The notes below the pieces were generated by a model, which saw only the letters and a list, made by a program, of their open reading frames with translations, did no database searches and had not been told where the DNA came from. Below, in pieces: positions 22,031 to 34,250 of a stretch of DNA of 64,000 bases; position 1 is the first letter of the stretch, and the number at the start of each line of letters is the position of its first letter. The DNA is from Acheta domesticus (Eukaryota; Arthropoda; Insecta; Orthoptera; Gryllidae), in the NCBI GenBank assembly GCA_031308135.1, contig JAHLJT010000631.1, positions 176,316,282 to 176,380,281 on the forward strand. The letters run 5' to 3'. The position numbers and the translations under genes were made by a program.

Positions 22031-23262
22031 GGAGACTTTAATGTTAGGGTTGATGTTTCAAAAGCAATGAAAATCGATTTGTAAAGAATCACAATGTTTC
22101 GGAAGTTAACCAGGAAAAGAAATACCAGGAAGTAAGTAAAATGGTAACTCGTATAAATAACTTGAATGCAATAGACTTGTGACGTAATGAAAGTATGTAA
22201 GAAATTGTTTACATCCGTCTTAATGATTTGGCAAACTCTGTGGTAAATTGTCTAAAAACTTCAGTTATCGTGGAAGATATTTTGCGAAGACAGTAGATAA
22301 ATCTCATCTTCGTAAATTATCTTCAAACATTTGTTAACCACAAACAAGGAAGTTATTTGAAAAAAACGTGGCTAACATATTGTGTTGTTCTGCGAACTTG
22401 TAATGACATGGCCAAACATTACATTACTGTCCAAAACGTTTGATAATAACACACTTCAATAAAATTTATACAAACAAGATTGTATGGCTTCGTCCAAAGC
22501 TTACATTACATTACTATGTTAATAACAGTGCAAAATTAAACAACTACCTGTGATGGAATTCTTGATAGAAGCCAACTGATGGAATGCACATTAAATATAT
22601 TAACACGCCGTTTTTGAAGTTTGTGAAGAAATCACTAACACATTTGACATTTCTGTATTCACGAAATTTCTGAGTTTTTATATAATTATCTATCGCCTTT
22701 AGTCATTTGAATTAATAGCAGTAATGTGCTCGTGATTTTCAGTGAGCCCTTAACATTACAAAAATTATATGAGTCCTCCATTTCCAAAACGTCTCTTGTC
22801 CACTTTTTTTTAGATTTGGTGATTTTAATATATCCTATTTGCATTACAAAATATGATGTAAAATCAATAACATTTTACTACCAAAACGTCCTCATTACAG
22901 TGTATAATACGTGGAAAAATACTTTATTTCTACAATGTCTCTTGTATATTACAAGAATTGCAACATGGTAGACCAACAATTTACAGAATCAAATCATCCC
23001 CTTTTCAGTATTCACCAGTTACATGATGTCCCTTGTCCAAATTCCTCTGTACACTATTTCAATATTATTTTTCCTTTACACAGTTTGTTATTATTGTTTT
23101 GCTTCTACGAATAAAAGTTTTTGCCAACAATGATTAAGAGTTGAAACGTGATTTGACTAACTTTCAACGAGTAGTGTTAAAGGGACCGACAATACCACAT
23201 TACGTTATATTTGCGCGTGTTTAAACTTATGGAATCATGTGAAGAGAATGAGGCACTACAAA
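22031..23262. other. Gene-free stretch with recurrent TCTCTTGTCC motif
   Basis: AT-rich, no gene. The motif CCAAAACGTCTCTTGTCC and shorter variants recur irregularly between about 22430 and 23045. The same motif recurs at 26155-26300. ORFs at 22726-23114 run through these repeats. Confidence 0.4.
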
Positions 23263-23280
23263 CAGGCAGAGTGCTCAAGG

Positions 23281-23640
23281 TAAGGCAAGGAAACGTAAAA
23301 GAAACCCGGCAAAATGGAAAAGAATGTGGCTAAGGAAGCCATATATTGTTCCAAAAGTTTGCCTACTTTACCTATTTGTCAGCATAATAATATAAATTTA
23401 AAGTGTCACACTTTCACAATGCAAAACGTTCGAAAATTTCATCAAGGATTTTCTGAAACAAAGTCTAAAATTGATGAAGATAATAAAACTATTATGTATT
23501 CTTCAAGCCAACCTCCTAAGAAATATCGTGCAAGAGGTGATAGGTTACCAAAGTTTGGAACAACTTTTATGTTTCAATATCACGAAATGGAACGAAAAAT
23601 AAAATCCAAGTCTGCAAGAAAGCATTCTGTAAGATTTTAG
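23281..23640 (+). pseudogene. Degraded KRKRNPxKWKRN-type arthropod repeat protein
   Basis: Frame 1 reads RKRKRNPAKWKR, then after a one-base deletion frame 2 continues NVAKEAIYCSKSLP and C...INLKCHTFTMQNVRKFHQGF. From memory, many arthropod genomes carry a multicopy protein of unknown function with a basic KRKRNP.KWKRN start followed by spaced C...C.LKC..x residues and an aromatic 'F..FW' block; this fragment fits that order. The frameshift shows it is not functional. The 108-codon ORF beginning at 23314 is the second frame of this pseudogene. Identity is tentative. Confidence 0.45.
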
Positions 23641-23651
23641 GGATTAATGAA

Positions 23652-24214
23652 ACTAGTGGTGCTTCCAACGCACATACTTTCTCGCTCTGCTTCTATACGG
23701 TCCTTATTGCTATTCCACTACTTCATAAACCAGCAAAAGTGTATTACACCAGCAAACGTTTTCCGTACCGAGACCCGACATCCGAAACTCAAAGTCAACG
23801 AACCGGCACTTATACCACTACGCCTTACCAACACCGCCTGTGTCAAACAGAGCTGTGAAAGAATAGAACCGACCTACAAAATAGTAAATGCATGATAAAG
23901 AAGCAATTGATACGATGGTACATATGCTTTACAAATCCAAGAAGAGAAGTAAAACATAGTTAAAAGTTAAAAATTTGAACAAATATATACAAACATTTCC
24001 AGTAACTTTATCACAATTACTTATATTTTAATCAAAACATAATTGCATCGGTTCTGTCATTTCAAGCTGGTAATTTTCAACATGCGAAAAACGTCTTTCA
24101 AACATGATCAAGAAAGGCAGCGGTGAACGGCTTACTCCAAATAATTTATGCGCTGATCGGCATTTGAAAAATAACTACTGCGAGAAAGTATGTGTCATTC
24201 TATACACCACTAGT
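23652..24214. repeat. Inverted pair of CACCACTAGT units enclosing 563 bp
   Basis: The left end at 23652-23685 reads ACTAGTGGTG...CACATACTTTCTCGC. The right end at 24180-24214 is its inverse, GCGAGAAAGTATGTGTC...CACCACTAGT. A facing pair of this kind suggests a MITE, possibly Tc1/mariner-like with TA at the ends (CTAG), but the palindromic ACTAGT prevents a clear target-site call. The interior is non-coding. Confidence 0.5.
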
Positions 24215-24229
24215 TTGTTTATATATTTA

Positions 24230-24960
24230 CCGTCCCTTATTACACACGTGCAGAAAATTTAAAGAAAAAATTTGGAGTGGTTTTTGAAAAAATTTTTTTT
24301 GTAAATTTGAATCGCAATTTACGCAAAAACTACTCGTTTTTCCAAAAAATGGTAAATGACCTTATTTGAAGTGCTAATGTTGTACAACCGACTTTGTCTG
24401 AGGCAAAAATATCAATCTTCAATTTTGCGGTTTTTAAACATTTTTTTGCAATTTTCGAAACATTGGGCCTATCAACGAAAATGATACCTACGTCATTCCC
24501 TTCAACGTTCTTTGCATTATTCAACAAAAAAATATAATCAAAAAATTTGGAGCCATTTTCTATTAACTTTGAAAATCTCAAAATGGGCTTCATGTAAAGT
24601 ACCCTCAAATAATAAAACATCGGTTTCAAATTCCAGAAGCCTTGAGACGAGTAAAAACGATCGGGGAATATAAATTCTGAAGAAAATCTGCCAAACGGTT
24701 TAGGCGCTAGCGTTGACCACAGACGGACAGACGGACGTTTTGCCGTCAATCGATTTTGCAGTATCAAGAAGCAACAAATCATGGATTTTGACTATACCAC
24801 GAGATAGAGGATTTTTTTTCTAAATTTAAGTTTTATCCACATTTTCGTTACCAGACCCCTGCTATAAGAGTTTTTCCGGCGAAAATTCCTCGTTTTCCGG
24901 CGCACGCTTACATACCTTTCTCTTCTTACAAAGTATTCGTAAGGCGAGAAAGTAAAAAGG
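24230..24960 (-). repeat. Non-coding repeat, family A copy 4
   Basis: Reverse-orientation copy containing the family's 5' part: ACTTTCTCGCCTTACGAA at the right end, GCGTGCGCCGGAAAACGAGG, AGCAGGGGTCTGGTAACG, GTGGATAAAACTTAAATTT, AAAACGTCCGTCTGTCCGTC and AAAATGGCTCCAAATTTTT. It is the best reference for the uninterrupted form of copy 5 (59380-60780). The 150-codon minus-strand ORF inside it is incidental. Confidence 0.75.
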
Positions 24961-26761
24961 GACCACAGAGTATGAAACCGTCATTATAAAACAGGATCAT
25001 TAGCTTCAGAAAAACGTGGAAGAGACCACCGGTCCGAAAGTATGCTTGGAAAGAGAGAATCTGTAAGAAAAATAATTGAAACTTCAGTTCCATTAGAATC
25101 ACATTACTGTAGGGCTCGCCGAGTTTGAAGGTGTATGGAAGATGTTGATAATGTTTGAGTTTTCTGATTTATTGACAGTGAAGTAGAATTACTGTACTCA
25201 ACTGTATTTTTGGTACATAATTTAACGGAATTACGTTTTTGTTACACTAAATAAATAACTTTTCGAAATATTTTTTTAAAATTATTTGTTCGGGCCCACA
25301 GCAAATCAGAAATAAATACGTTTATTTCACAAGCAAGGCAGAACAGTTGAATTGCGTAATCGGCAGAGCGCGGCCGTTGAGCCGGTGAAATCACGTATCG
25401 CCTTCACATCCGCTCTTCCGCGAATTCTCCAACGGGCGGAGGCGGCTCGCACGTGTGCGCCTGGCCATCTCGCCCCCCCAGCTCGGTCCGTTGCAGGAGC
25501 AACGGACAAAAACCGCCCAGATCATTCCAAATCCAGATCAAATGGCAAATGGTAATTGGCCATCGCCATCCCCACCTCTGCCGCGTGTGAGAGCCCATTC
25601 CTAACGTCTCTGCCCCAACGGAATTCGGCTTAACCGAATTCGGCAGTCCCACAGAAAGACACCGTGAATGATAGTCGAGTGTGTTCAGGGCTCCGCGCAG
25701 TAGCGTGTAAAAAATGTATAATCGTGCAAATGAGCTGCATACGGCTCGCACACAAATTGTTCAATCGTGACAGTGAACGCTTTAATTGTATCTGTCGCTC
25801 TTGCGTGGGTTTGCGCCCGCAATTTTGGTTGAACTATGTAACTCGCGGCTGCTTCTGGTCGGCACAAGGCAGCCATGGCAGTGCACGGAGTCACTGCAAT
25901 AACTATGCTTGGACAGGTGTATTAATGCACCAAGTGAAATTTTCATGTTAATACTGTGTTTCTTGTAAGTGACATTTACTTATTAAATCTTGTTTGTGCT
26001 GGAACTTTGCTCGTGTATGCATCCTGCACTCCTGCGCCAATCTCAAGAGCTATCAAAGGGTTTCGGGACTACTGTACTTCATCACTACAGTCCATTCATA
26101 CAGTCCACTCATGAACATTATGTGTATAGTAGCTCCGAACATTATTTACTTCTTATCTTATAAAACGTCTTGTCAATGTTAATGAACATTAAAATATATC
26201 TGGTCCAATTTGTTCTCTTGTCCATTCTGTTAAATTCCAAAATGTCTCTTGTCCTCGAAGCATTTGAAAAATATCTCTTGTCCAAACTTTTTTTCAGTAT
26301 AATGAGCAAAATATTATCTTTTCAGCTGTTTTATGACATTCAATGTGTTCAGGTATTGGTTTTACATAATTAGTCACGTACTTATTTTAATTCGAGGAGT
26401 GAAATAAACTTGAACAAGAAAAACGTGATTTGCCGTAAGTTTTACAAAGTGGACAAGATACGTTTTGGAATTGGCAGACTCATATTTTGTTTTAATACAG
26501 TCACGAACCTAAGAACTTATAGAGACTTCTAAAGTTTTCAAAGTGAATTTCACATACAGCTGACGCAAGATGATCCTTTTAAAAAGTTACCAAAGAAAAA
26601 ATGTTGGAAACTGACTCCAAATATTTTGATTTAAATTGATCATTGATTTCAAAAGCTTTATTTCAGTTAAAATGCTAGATACTCCTACATTTTAGGTAAA
26701 TAACTAATGCATTTACTTTTAGTTGAAATGTTTAGTCAGAATTAGAAAAAATGGTTTAGTA

Positions 26762-26762
<1 letters not shown>
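24961..26762. other. Gene-free stretch with CpG-rich patch
   Basis: A GC-rich patch at 25360-25530 has overlapping short ORFs on both strands, and I see no coding signal. The second cluster of TCTCTTGTCC motifs lies at 26155-26300. Confidence 0.4.
25621..25641. other. Perfect 8-bp hairpin GAATTCGG/CCGAATTC
   Basis: GAATTCGG, loop CTTAA, CCGAATTC. It consists of two EcoRI sites facing each other and sits just outside the 25360-25530 GC-rich patch. It may be chance; the resemblance to EcoRI-type cloning flanks is noted. Confidence 0.6.
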
Positions 26763-26808
<46 letters not shown>

Positions 26809-26812
26809 TAAT
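26763..26812. repeat. (AAT)n microsatellite
   Basis: About 50 bp of AAT triplets, followed by AT-rich DNA. Confidence 0.95.
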
Positions 26813-26891
26813 AAAGCGAATGAATTGATACTATTGAGTTTCCTGTTTTTAAACATTTCAAGATCAATCATCAATTCTCGTTATATTTAAC

Positions 26892-27000
26892 AAATGAAAA
26901 ATAGAAGTAATATTATTAAATTAAAGGATAGTTCAAAATTTGAAATGAAAAATGAAAAATAGAAGTAATATTATTAAATTAAAGGATAGTTCAAAATTTG
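26892..27000. repeat. 58-bp tandem duplication, identical copies
   Basis: The block AAATGAAAAATAGAAG... to ...CAAAATTTG occurs at 26892-26942 and again at 26950-27000 with a 58-bp offset and no mismatch seen. Identity in otherwise AT-rich neutral-looking DNA points to a recent duplication. Confidence 0.9.
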
Positions 27001-30000
27001 GGTTTTGGTAAGTGAAATAGTTGTAAACAAATGAGTGGAATTCTACTACAGAACAACACAAATTGTAGAAAACGCAGACACACGATGAGACCTATAAGGG
27101 CCAGGTATATGCGCAATGAGGAAAATACATCGAAATAAGATAATACCATCAAAGAAGCATAAGTTTCTCTTACAAATATGTTTGTAAGCAGTCTGTTATA
27201 ATATAATACAACAAATTTCTTGAAAGAGAATTCAGACAATGAAGAACTAAAATTAAATAATTATTATTAGCCAATCAAGGTAGCAGCATGGTTTATACAA
27301 TATCCTATCATGCCCTCTACACGGTCGCTTGGCATGCCCTCCGAGACTTAGCTGATGACATTAAATCCGTACCTCCTCGCCTGTAAAAGTTTCTGTAAAA
27401 TATCAAGTTAATTTTCCTATAACGATAATCGTTAATATTGTTATTAAATTGCTGTGCTTTTCAATGGATCCAATCCTTCGTCTCATTTCAGAAATAAATT
27501 TCCAGAACAAATTGGCTCCGTATGGACAATTTGCACATCTATGTAGTGAATGTAAGAATCAGAATCAGTTGGACAAAATAATCTTTGAATATTCTTACAA
27601 ATATTAAGATAACGATTTGCGATAGTTGAAACTGAAATGAAGTTGTTATACTGCCCATCACTGAACGTAAGTACAAACGTTAGAAACAAAACTTAACAAA
27701 CATAATAGCGAAGGGTTTTAATAGAGTTCCATGAACATAAGCACGCACACGTAAATGTTGGTATGAAATTAAATAACATAAAACGCCTCAATAGAAATCG
27801 AGTATAAATAAATATTATCAACGTTTACAGCTACTATATTAGAGACGTTTACAGCTTATATTAGAAATATAGAGAAGACATTTCAGTAAATCACATCATA
27901 AACTGGTTAATTAAATGAAAATGGAATAAACAATTGTGATTCCATATTTTGTTTATAATTATTTTTTAGTTTTAAAACGAGTTGTAAATTGAAATTGCGT
28001 TTTTCTAGAACAGAATTAACCTCTTTCCCCCGTGGCTCTGTATGTGAATCTCCTCAAATTCTGTGATCTTGATAGTGACGAAATTCGATAGTGTCCCTGT
28101 GGGAGCAATCAAAGGAATCGTTATCTAGAGCGGGTAGGAAGCGGGTAGACAGCGGGTGCGGAAGCGGGCGTCGGCGGAAGAGGCACCATGCTCGTCAGCT
28201 GTCGCTCGAGTCGAGTCGCACGCAGAGGCTTGGCGGAGCTGTTGCTTCAAGGGAAGGACGCCGCACCGCACATGCGGCGACGCGCAGGCGACACCCACAA
28301 ACCATACGGCGGCGTTCTTGGGAGCGCATTTTGCAATGTTTGCGGTCACTCTGTTCGGTGTTGCCTTGTACGCCACTTATAGTCTCAGATCCGGGAAGCT
28401 TGACTTACCTTCAAACTGGTGTGAAGTCAGTGAGGAGCTTTGTTTGTTCCGGTTGGGGTGGTACCCTGCTGATGAGAGACACCTGAATAGGGAAAATCCC
28501 ACAAGCCGACAGGTAGGTCGGGGCCGGATCTCACCATTCAGCGAGAGAAAAGCATTGCCATATCACGTAAAACATGCTCTATATTTACGGAACTAACGAT
28601 CATAGAACTTGACGCGCCAGGAAATATGAAACAATCAATCAATCAATCGTCTTACACAGAAGTGTTATTTGAACGAGGGTATTTCTTATAAAAATACATT
28701 AATAAATCAATTGCGCTTAGGGTTCCTATTTATATCTGGATAGATTACCCTTCATTAAAAATAATTTCTTTAATTATATTAAGATTATTCACCCCATTTG
28801 TTTCTTCAGTCCGTACCAATCTACACTATACCATATAGGTAAAAAGAAAGAAATAGGTTGCCTATTTCTTGCTTGGTCCTACTTCTAGTTGGTATAATCA
28901 TGTAAGAATGCTTTTGCGATTTACTCTCATCAGTTATTTCATTAAATTATACATCACAATGTAGATATTTTTATTGCAAATACGATGATACTAGGTTGCC
29001 CAAATAGAAGTGGTCCAGATTCCCAGTTGCCACACTTTGAAGGAGCAGTGGGGCGCGTTAGAGAGATGCTGCAAAAGTTGAAGTCAAATCGTCACAGTTT
29101 TCCAAGAACAGCTAAACTTGGTCGATAGAAAAAAGAGGTTTTGCTTTTACGTATGATACTAGTGGCTAACAGTAGCAAAATACTGAAGAAACACACACAA
29201 AATGGTTTTTCTAAGTAGCACGTACACTGCTCAATGACAACAAATAAAACATTCTCCTATTGCACTATAATTAAATATTTGAACAAAAATAATCTTCATG
29301 AATATTGCTATAACTTTGTACAATACACACAGTAATAGTTATTTAGATACCAAGAATATCGAAAACGTTGTCCAAAACGCAACATGTGAATAGAAAGTAT
29401 TTAAAGGCGGGTGGCCACTTTGCAGTTACCCACTGAGTATGAAAATTTAGCCGGTGCGCGCAGTACATTAGGGGGAATGATACAATCAAATATTTCCATT
29501 TTTCTGTGAAAATCGAAACCGTTACAGTGGTTTTGTATTTTTCTCGAGTATCTAACAAAACCATGGACGCCTCTTACATTACTGGAGACTACATACTTCT
29601 CTTTCAATATCTGCGCATGTTGAAAATGAGTAATATAAGATTCTGAAAGCCTCATTTATCACCTCAAAAATAACTTTTTTCAGAGCATCTTCTACCTTCA
29701 TAATACAGGTAGAGACTTCTTTCTTACTGTCACACATTCGTCATTAATTCATCGTAATAATTGTCATAATTCATCATTTGCTTTAAATGATGTCATTTGC
29801 AGTTTTTTTCAAAATATTAATATTATTGACGTAATTTTGAATTAAACTTTAAATTAGATTTGTCAATTTTCCTAAAATATGAAAAAATATTATTTACTCA
29901 ACTATTCGTCATTCATTTTTAATATATTTGTAGAAATAAATAAAAATGAACTGAATTATTTAGTACAAGTTTCAATATCATTAAAACCATTAAATTATAA

Positions 30001-31000
30001 ATATTTCACAAAAGTGTACATGACCATTCTTCTTGGGTATAAGATAGACGTTGAAAAAAAGAATAAAATATTTCTTCTTTCGCCAAAGTCTAAAATGTTG
30101 AAAATAGAATAAAAGTTTGGAAAATGTAAAACCCACTTTGAACCATAACATTGCCCTGAAATTTAAAAACAAAAATTCGGTCATAATTATATATAGTCTT
30201 TCGATTCGACTATGATTTTATTTAAGAAATAATTCTCCGCATAAAGGTATCAACTGAGCTCAATGTTTAAACGAAATACTGTAGTAGGTGATGTGTTGAT
30301 AATGTTGCGTTCTCCTATCAGTGTTGTTTCGTTTCTCTGTTACGAAATGAATTCTGGTTGTCTCACACAGCGTTTCCGACTTAAGGTTTAACAATTTCTT
30401 TCTGATTTGTAAATGTCAATATCCTCATAGAATTATTCCCCCATATAGTTTCCTCTCGTGTGTGGACAGAGTTGGGCAAAATCCTCTAAATTTAGTAGTA
30501 TTTAAATACTTCGTTAACTTTGTAAATAAGTATTTACAAATTAATACATACTCCAAATATATTAGGTTTTGATTTGCTAAATATATACTCATTAAAGTAC
30601 TTGAAATACTCAAAATTTAGTAAATGCAATGGTATTATGCCTTTTTTATTGTAACAATGTATTGTAATTTTCAATCACAATAAATTGGTTATTGACAATC
30701 ATACAAAGTTCTGAACAATAACTCTCTGTAATATCTGTGTATACAATATATACGAGTGTACAGGCGAAAATAATATCTACAAATTTTATTTTTATTACAA
30801 TATTTTATGTATTTCTTTTCTTAAATATAACTATTTTATATATTTAAATGTTTCCAAAATATAAGTTCAAAGAACTCAAAAATACAGTTTTCAAATACAA
30901 GATGTATTTATAACACGCAATTCCAATATATGTATTTTAATACTGCCCAAACATGTTGGTGGAACGGCAAGCTTACAGTGAGCTCCAGCATTGCTGGAAG
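27001..31000. other. Gene-free AT-rich stretch
   Basis: Contains a small imperfect duplication (ACGTTTACAGCT) at 27819-27869 and a GC-rich patch at 28130-28340. The ORFs over that patch, on both strands, lack recognised domains. The rest is unique-looking AT-rich DNA. Confidence 0.4.
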
Positions 31001-31009
31001 GAGATCCCA

Positions 31010-31300
31010 CCGTGAGAGACTTACCGAGAGGCGCGCGTCTGGACCACGGGTGTCCGTTCTCACTGGCCTTCACCCGTCTGGCCCTCGCCCGGGGCCAGCG
31101 CCACGCCCACCTGCCCGACACCTGGCCGCGCAGCACAGAGACCGTGATGGATGCCTCATTACCGCCCCCGCGCCCCCCCCCCCGCCGCCACTGTCTCCAG
31201 TTTCACAAAGGAACGCGAGCGCGACAGGTGGGCACACAGCGAAAGACGCAGACGGGCGCACCACCCGGGTCCGCCATTGGCTGCAATTCCAGCTAACAAG
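31010..31300. other. CpG-rich island, no coding support
   Basis: GC-rich with many CpG, C homopolymer at about 31175-31187, and open frames on both strands because of composition. No splice-consistent exon or family motif could be read. It could be a promoter-associated island or a first non-coding exon. Confidence 0.35.
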
Positions 31301-31624
31301 CAGCGAAGCGATGGCACTCCCCCCATTACGAGCATTTGGAGTAATCCGAATCATATCAATCACTCTGCCCTGTCAACTATGTTGAAAGGTTTATTGGGAG
31401 CATTTAGCTGCTTTGACGAGTTTTTCACGCCGTTCCCTTGTTTGTTGTTGTAGAATCCATTTTCATAATTGATAATACGATAATATTATGTTTACATTTT
31501 CTGTTTCGTCTTCCATAAAAGAATATTTTTGTTTACAACGATTTGTAAAGCAGAAATTATGTTATTCCTTCAGCTTAATCTCTTCCATTTTATTGGAAAT
31601 ATTTTAAAAAGTATTCTTCTCTCT

Positions 31625-32760
31625 TCAGGTTACATAGGATTAACAGCGAAAGTCAGGTAGTCACGCTATTTCAGGATCTAGCGGATGAAATTAATGCTGG
31701 CGGAAGAGTAGACGCAGAAGTTACAGATTTTGCCAAAGCGTTTGATGTCGTTCCACACGATCGGCTTGTACAGAAATTAATGAATTCAGGTATCGATCCC
31801 AGGGTGGTGGCGTGGATTAGCGAGTTTCTGCGAAACAGAAAACAAAGTCGGAATTGGGCAAGAGTTATCTTCCAGGGCAAGCGTTATGTCAGGAATACAG
31901 CAGGGAAGTGTCATTGGTTCTCTTCTATTTCTAGCGTTAGTCAATGATCTGCCAGCGCACTTAATCTCAAATATTCGGCTATTTGCAGACGATTGCATAA
32001 TATATCGTAGTATGAATTAAAGAAGATGAGGAAACACTGCAACGGAATCTTGATGCGTTATATTTTGGGGCGGAAAAACAATGGAATTACCATAAATAGC
32101 TTTAAAATCAAATCTATCACTTTTGGCAAGGGACATAAACAAATTACAGAGAAACAAATTACCATTTAAATAACGACATTATTCAACGAATTTCCTTGTG
32201 CAAGTACCTAGGAATCCATTTCAATAATAAATTAAGTTGGAAAAGTCACGTAGATTTTGTTGTAGCGAAAGCCTGGAGATCTCTTCACTTTGTAATGCGC
32301 ATCTTAAAAAAGAGTTCGGCAAATGCGAAGGAAATTGCTTATTTATCGCTTGTTCGTCTGATAATGGAATATGGAACAATTTTTTGGGATCAGCACAAAA
32401 TTATGCAGTGTACAAATTTGGAAAGAATTCAGCGGAGGGCAGCTAAATTTACTTTCAGGGACAAGAAAATGGCAGGATGGGATTCACTCGAAAACATACG
32501 TTTAGTAGCCAGACTTGTAAAGCTTATAGCGGTCATCCAGCCTGGAAAGATATTAATCGGCGGCTAAGTATTCCAACATACATCAGTAGAGGGAATCACA
32601 GGTACAAAATAAATTTAAGACCGCAGAGAACGATGTCGGGAAATTTCCTTTCACAAATCAAATGATAACGGAATGAAATAGATGGCCTGCAAGAACCTTT
32701 GAAATCTTTCCTCAAAGTGCTCGTCAGTTTAGGAAATAAATTTAGGGTATTACTAAGTAA
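31625..32760 (+). pseudogene. CR1/L2-like reverse transcriptase pseudogene
   Basis: RNA-dependent DNA polymerase remnant spread over three frames. Visible blocks in order are TDFAKAFDVVPHDRLVQKL (palm motif with the first catalytic Asp), MSGIQQGSVIGSLLFLALVN (the PQG box as QQG), IRLFADDCIIYRS (catalytic FADD intact), CKYLGIHFNNKLSWKSHVDF, LVRLIMEYGTIFWD, LERIQRRAAKFTFRDKK, then HPAWKDINRRLSIPTYISRG and ARTFEIFPQSARQF. The YLGI...W.SHV, EYGTIFWD and QRRAAKF order fits CR1/L2 rather than Jockey. At least three frameshifts and several stops separate the blocks, so it is inactive. Confidence 0.85.
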
Positions 32761-33019
32761 ATAAGGGACTAAGTAAGAATAGTAGGATATATAGCGATGC
32801 ACATGTGTTGTATTCTGAAGTGAGGTGTCGTGCAGTGCTTAGCAGAGAAATAACAAAGGAAGTGATTTAAGGGTTAAAGTGAAGTGAAGTGAAGGGAAGT
32901 GAAGTGTAGTGTAGTGTCAGTGCAGTGTGGTCTTAATTGTATAAATATTCAGTGCCGAGTTAGATTATAGGAGTTTCTTTTTCTTAATGTAAATTTATGT
33001 TTTATGAAGTCAGTTTTTG

Positions 33020-33057
33020 GATTATTATTATTATTATTATTATCATTATTATTATAA
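33020..33057. repeat. (ATT)n microsatellite
   Basis: About 38 bp of ATT triplets with one C interruption, in the 3' tail of the CR1/L2-like element. Confidence 0.9.
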
Positions 33058-33195
33058 TTTTCCATTATTATACCATTATTTTTATTACTGACCATTATTG
33101 TTTCATTTACATGTGAGTTATATTACCTTATTTATGTAATTAGCTGCCACCGAGTTATACCTAATTGCAGTGTAAATAAATTTATCTTATCTTAA

Positions 33196-34029
33196 CAAAT
33201 ATATTCTACCTTATTATAGTCACAACAAAGTAATAATTTATTTCAATAATTACTTAATTCACATTCATTTGCACAAAGATACACATATTTTTCAGTATTT
33301 ATTGTAATGTGTTGTTGGAAAGAATTGTAAGAGATGAGTGATTTTCACCAATAGTTTATTCATAATGGAATTCTTACTACTCTGCTAATATACTCAACGA
33401 ATTATCACAAAATATGCAATGACTGAAATTAAACTAGTATTTTATTTGTGTCACTGTTTTTGTGCATCGGATCGAATTATGACCACAATGCTGATCGGCT
33501 ACTTCGTGATACATTCTGAAACAGAAGAGCTTAGAGAATAAGCTTTAGAAAAAAACTTTACAGTCCGGAAGCGCTAAAATGCTGATTGACAGCTATTCTT
33601 CTCCATAATCATCGCTCACATTTGCGCAGCGAGTTGTAACTTCATAGTTGTACGTATTGTCATCGTACATATATTCGATTATGGTGGCAACTGATGCTCT
33701 TCAAGAATAATTGCGCCACATGTAGGGTTGGGAACTTACGGCAAGGCGTAGATATCATTATTTCTGTTCCTTTACTACTCCAATCGCCATTCAATCGTCC
33801 CAGAGTTACGGTGAAAAGTCAAAAAATAAACTTATCGTAAATTCATAAGTTGATGTAGAAAAATCTATTTATTTAACTCTAACAAGTAATCAGTTGAGTC
33901 TGCTTGATCTGAAAAATTTCCATTATATACTTTTTCAGGTCTATATGTATTACGCCAAAAGAAAATAGCTTGTTTTTCATCAACATGAAAATTTAAATTT
34001 AGGTTAATCTCGTTTTGAATATTTTCTCC
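33196..34029. other. Gene-free stretch
   Basis: AT-rich, nothing recognised. Confidence 0.4.
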
Positions 34030-34250
34030 TGAACATTGAGACACCGTCCCTTCCGATGAAAAGCTTACTACCTTCCTGGCGTTTCAATGCTGATGTTGGA
34101 GAAGCCCGTGGAAATATGGGCAATCGGCAGCTGGTGTTCAATGAAGTCCTAGTGGCGTGGCTTCGGGACTCGAAACCTAAGGCATCTGGCCAGAGACTCT
34201 GCAGCGCCATCAATTTCTGCCCACATCAGCAGATCCTAGAGAATTGGTAG
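34030..34250 (-). repeat. SINE-like unit, family D copy 2
   Basis: Minus strand: B-box-like GGTTTCGAGTCCC, then AACACCAGCTGCCGATTGCC, which parallels AACACCAGCCGCGAGATGC in the copy at 5970-6170. The 5' part has a weak A-box-like TGGCGCTGCAGAG. I infer a tRNA-derived SINE. The two copies are well diverged and differ by a deletion of about 80 bp. Confidence 0.4.

Larger units (their letters stand above)
31625..33195 (+). mobile_element. Decayed CR1/L2-like non-LTR retrotransposon
   Basis: 3' half of a LINE. Broken reverse transcriptase lies at 31625-32760, then a roughly 430-bp 3' tail with GAAGTGAAGTG repeats (32875-32930), an ATT microsatellite (33020-33057) and a terminal TAAATTTATCTTATCTT. 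There is no long poly(A), consistent with CR1/L2 elements, which end in short repeats. The 5' boundary and target-site duplication could not be fixed. Confidence 0.7.

Noticed and set aside
24330..24782. 150-codon minus-strand ORF
   Set aside because: It lies wholly in non-coding family A; the same region in other copies is not open and shows no protein-level conservation.
28091..28596. Overlapping ORFs of 131 and 146 codons on the plus strand
   Set aside because: They sit in a CpG-rich patch with openings on both strands; no domain and no coherent splice sites.
30930..31453. Overlapping ORFs of about 100-150 codons
   Set aside because: Open because of GC-rich composition with a C homopolymer; no conserved motif and no phase-consistent exon structure.
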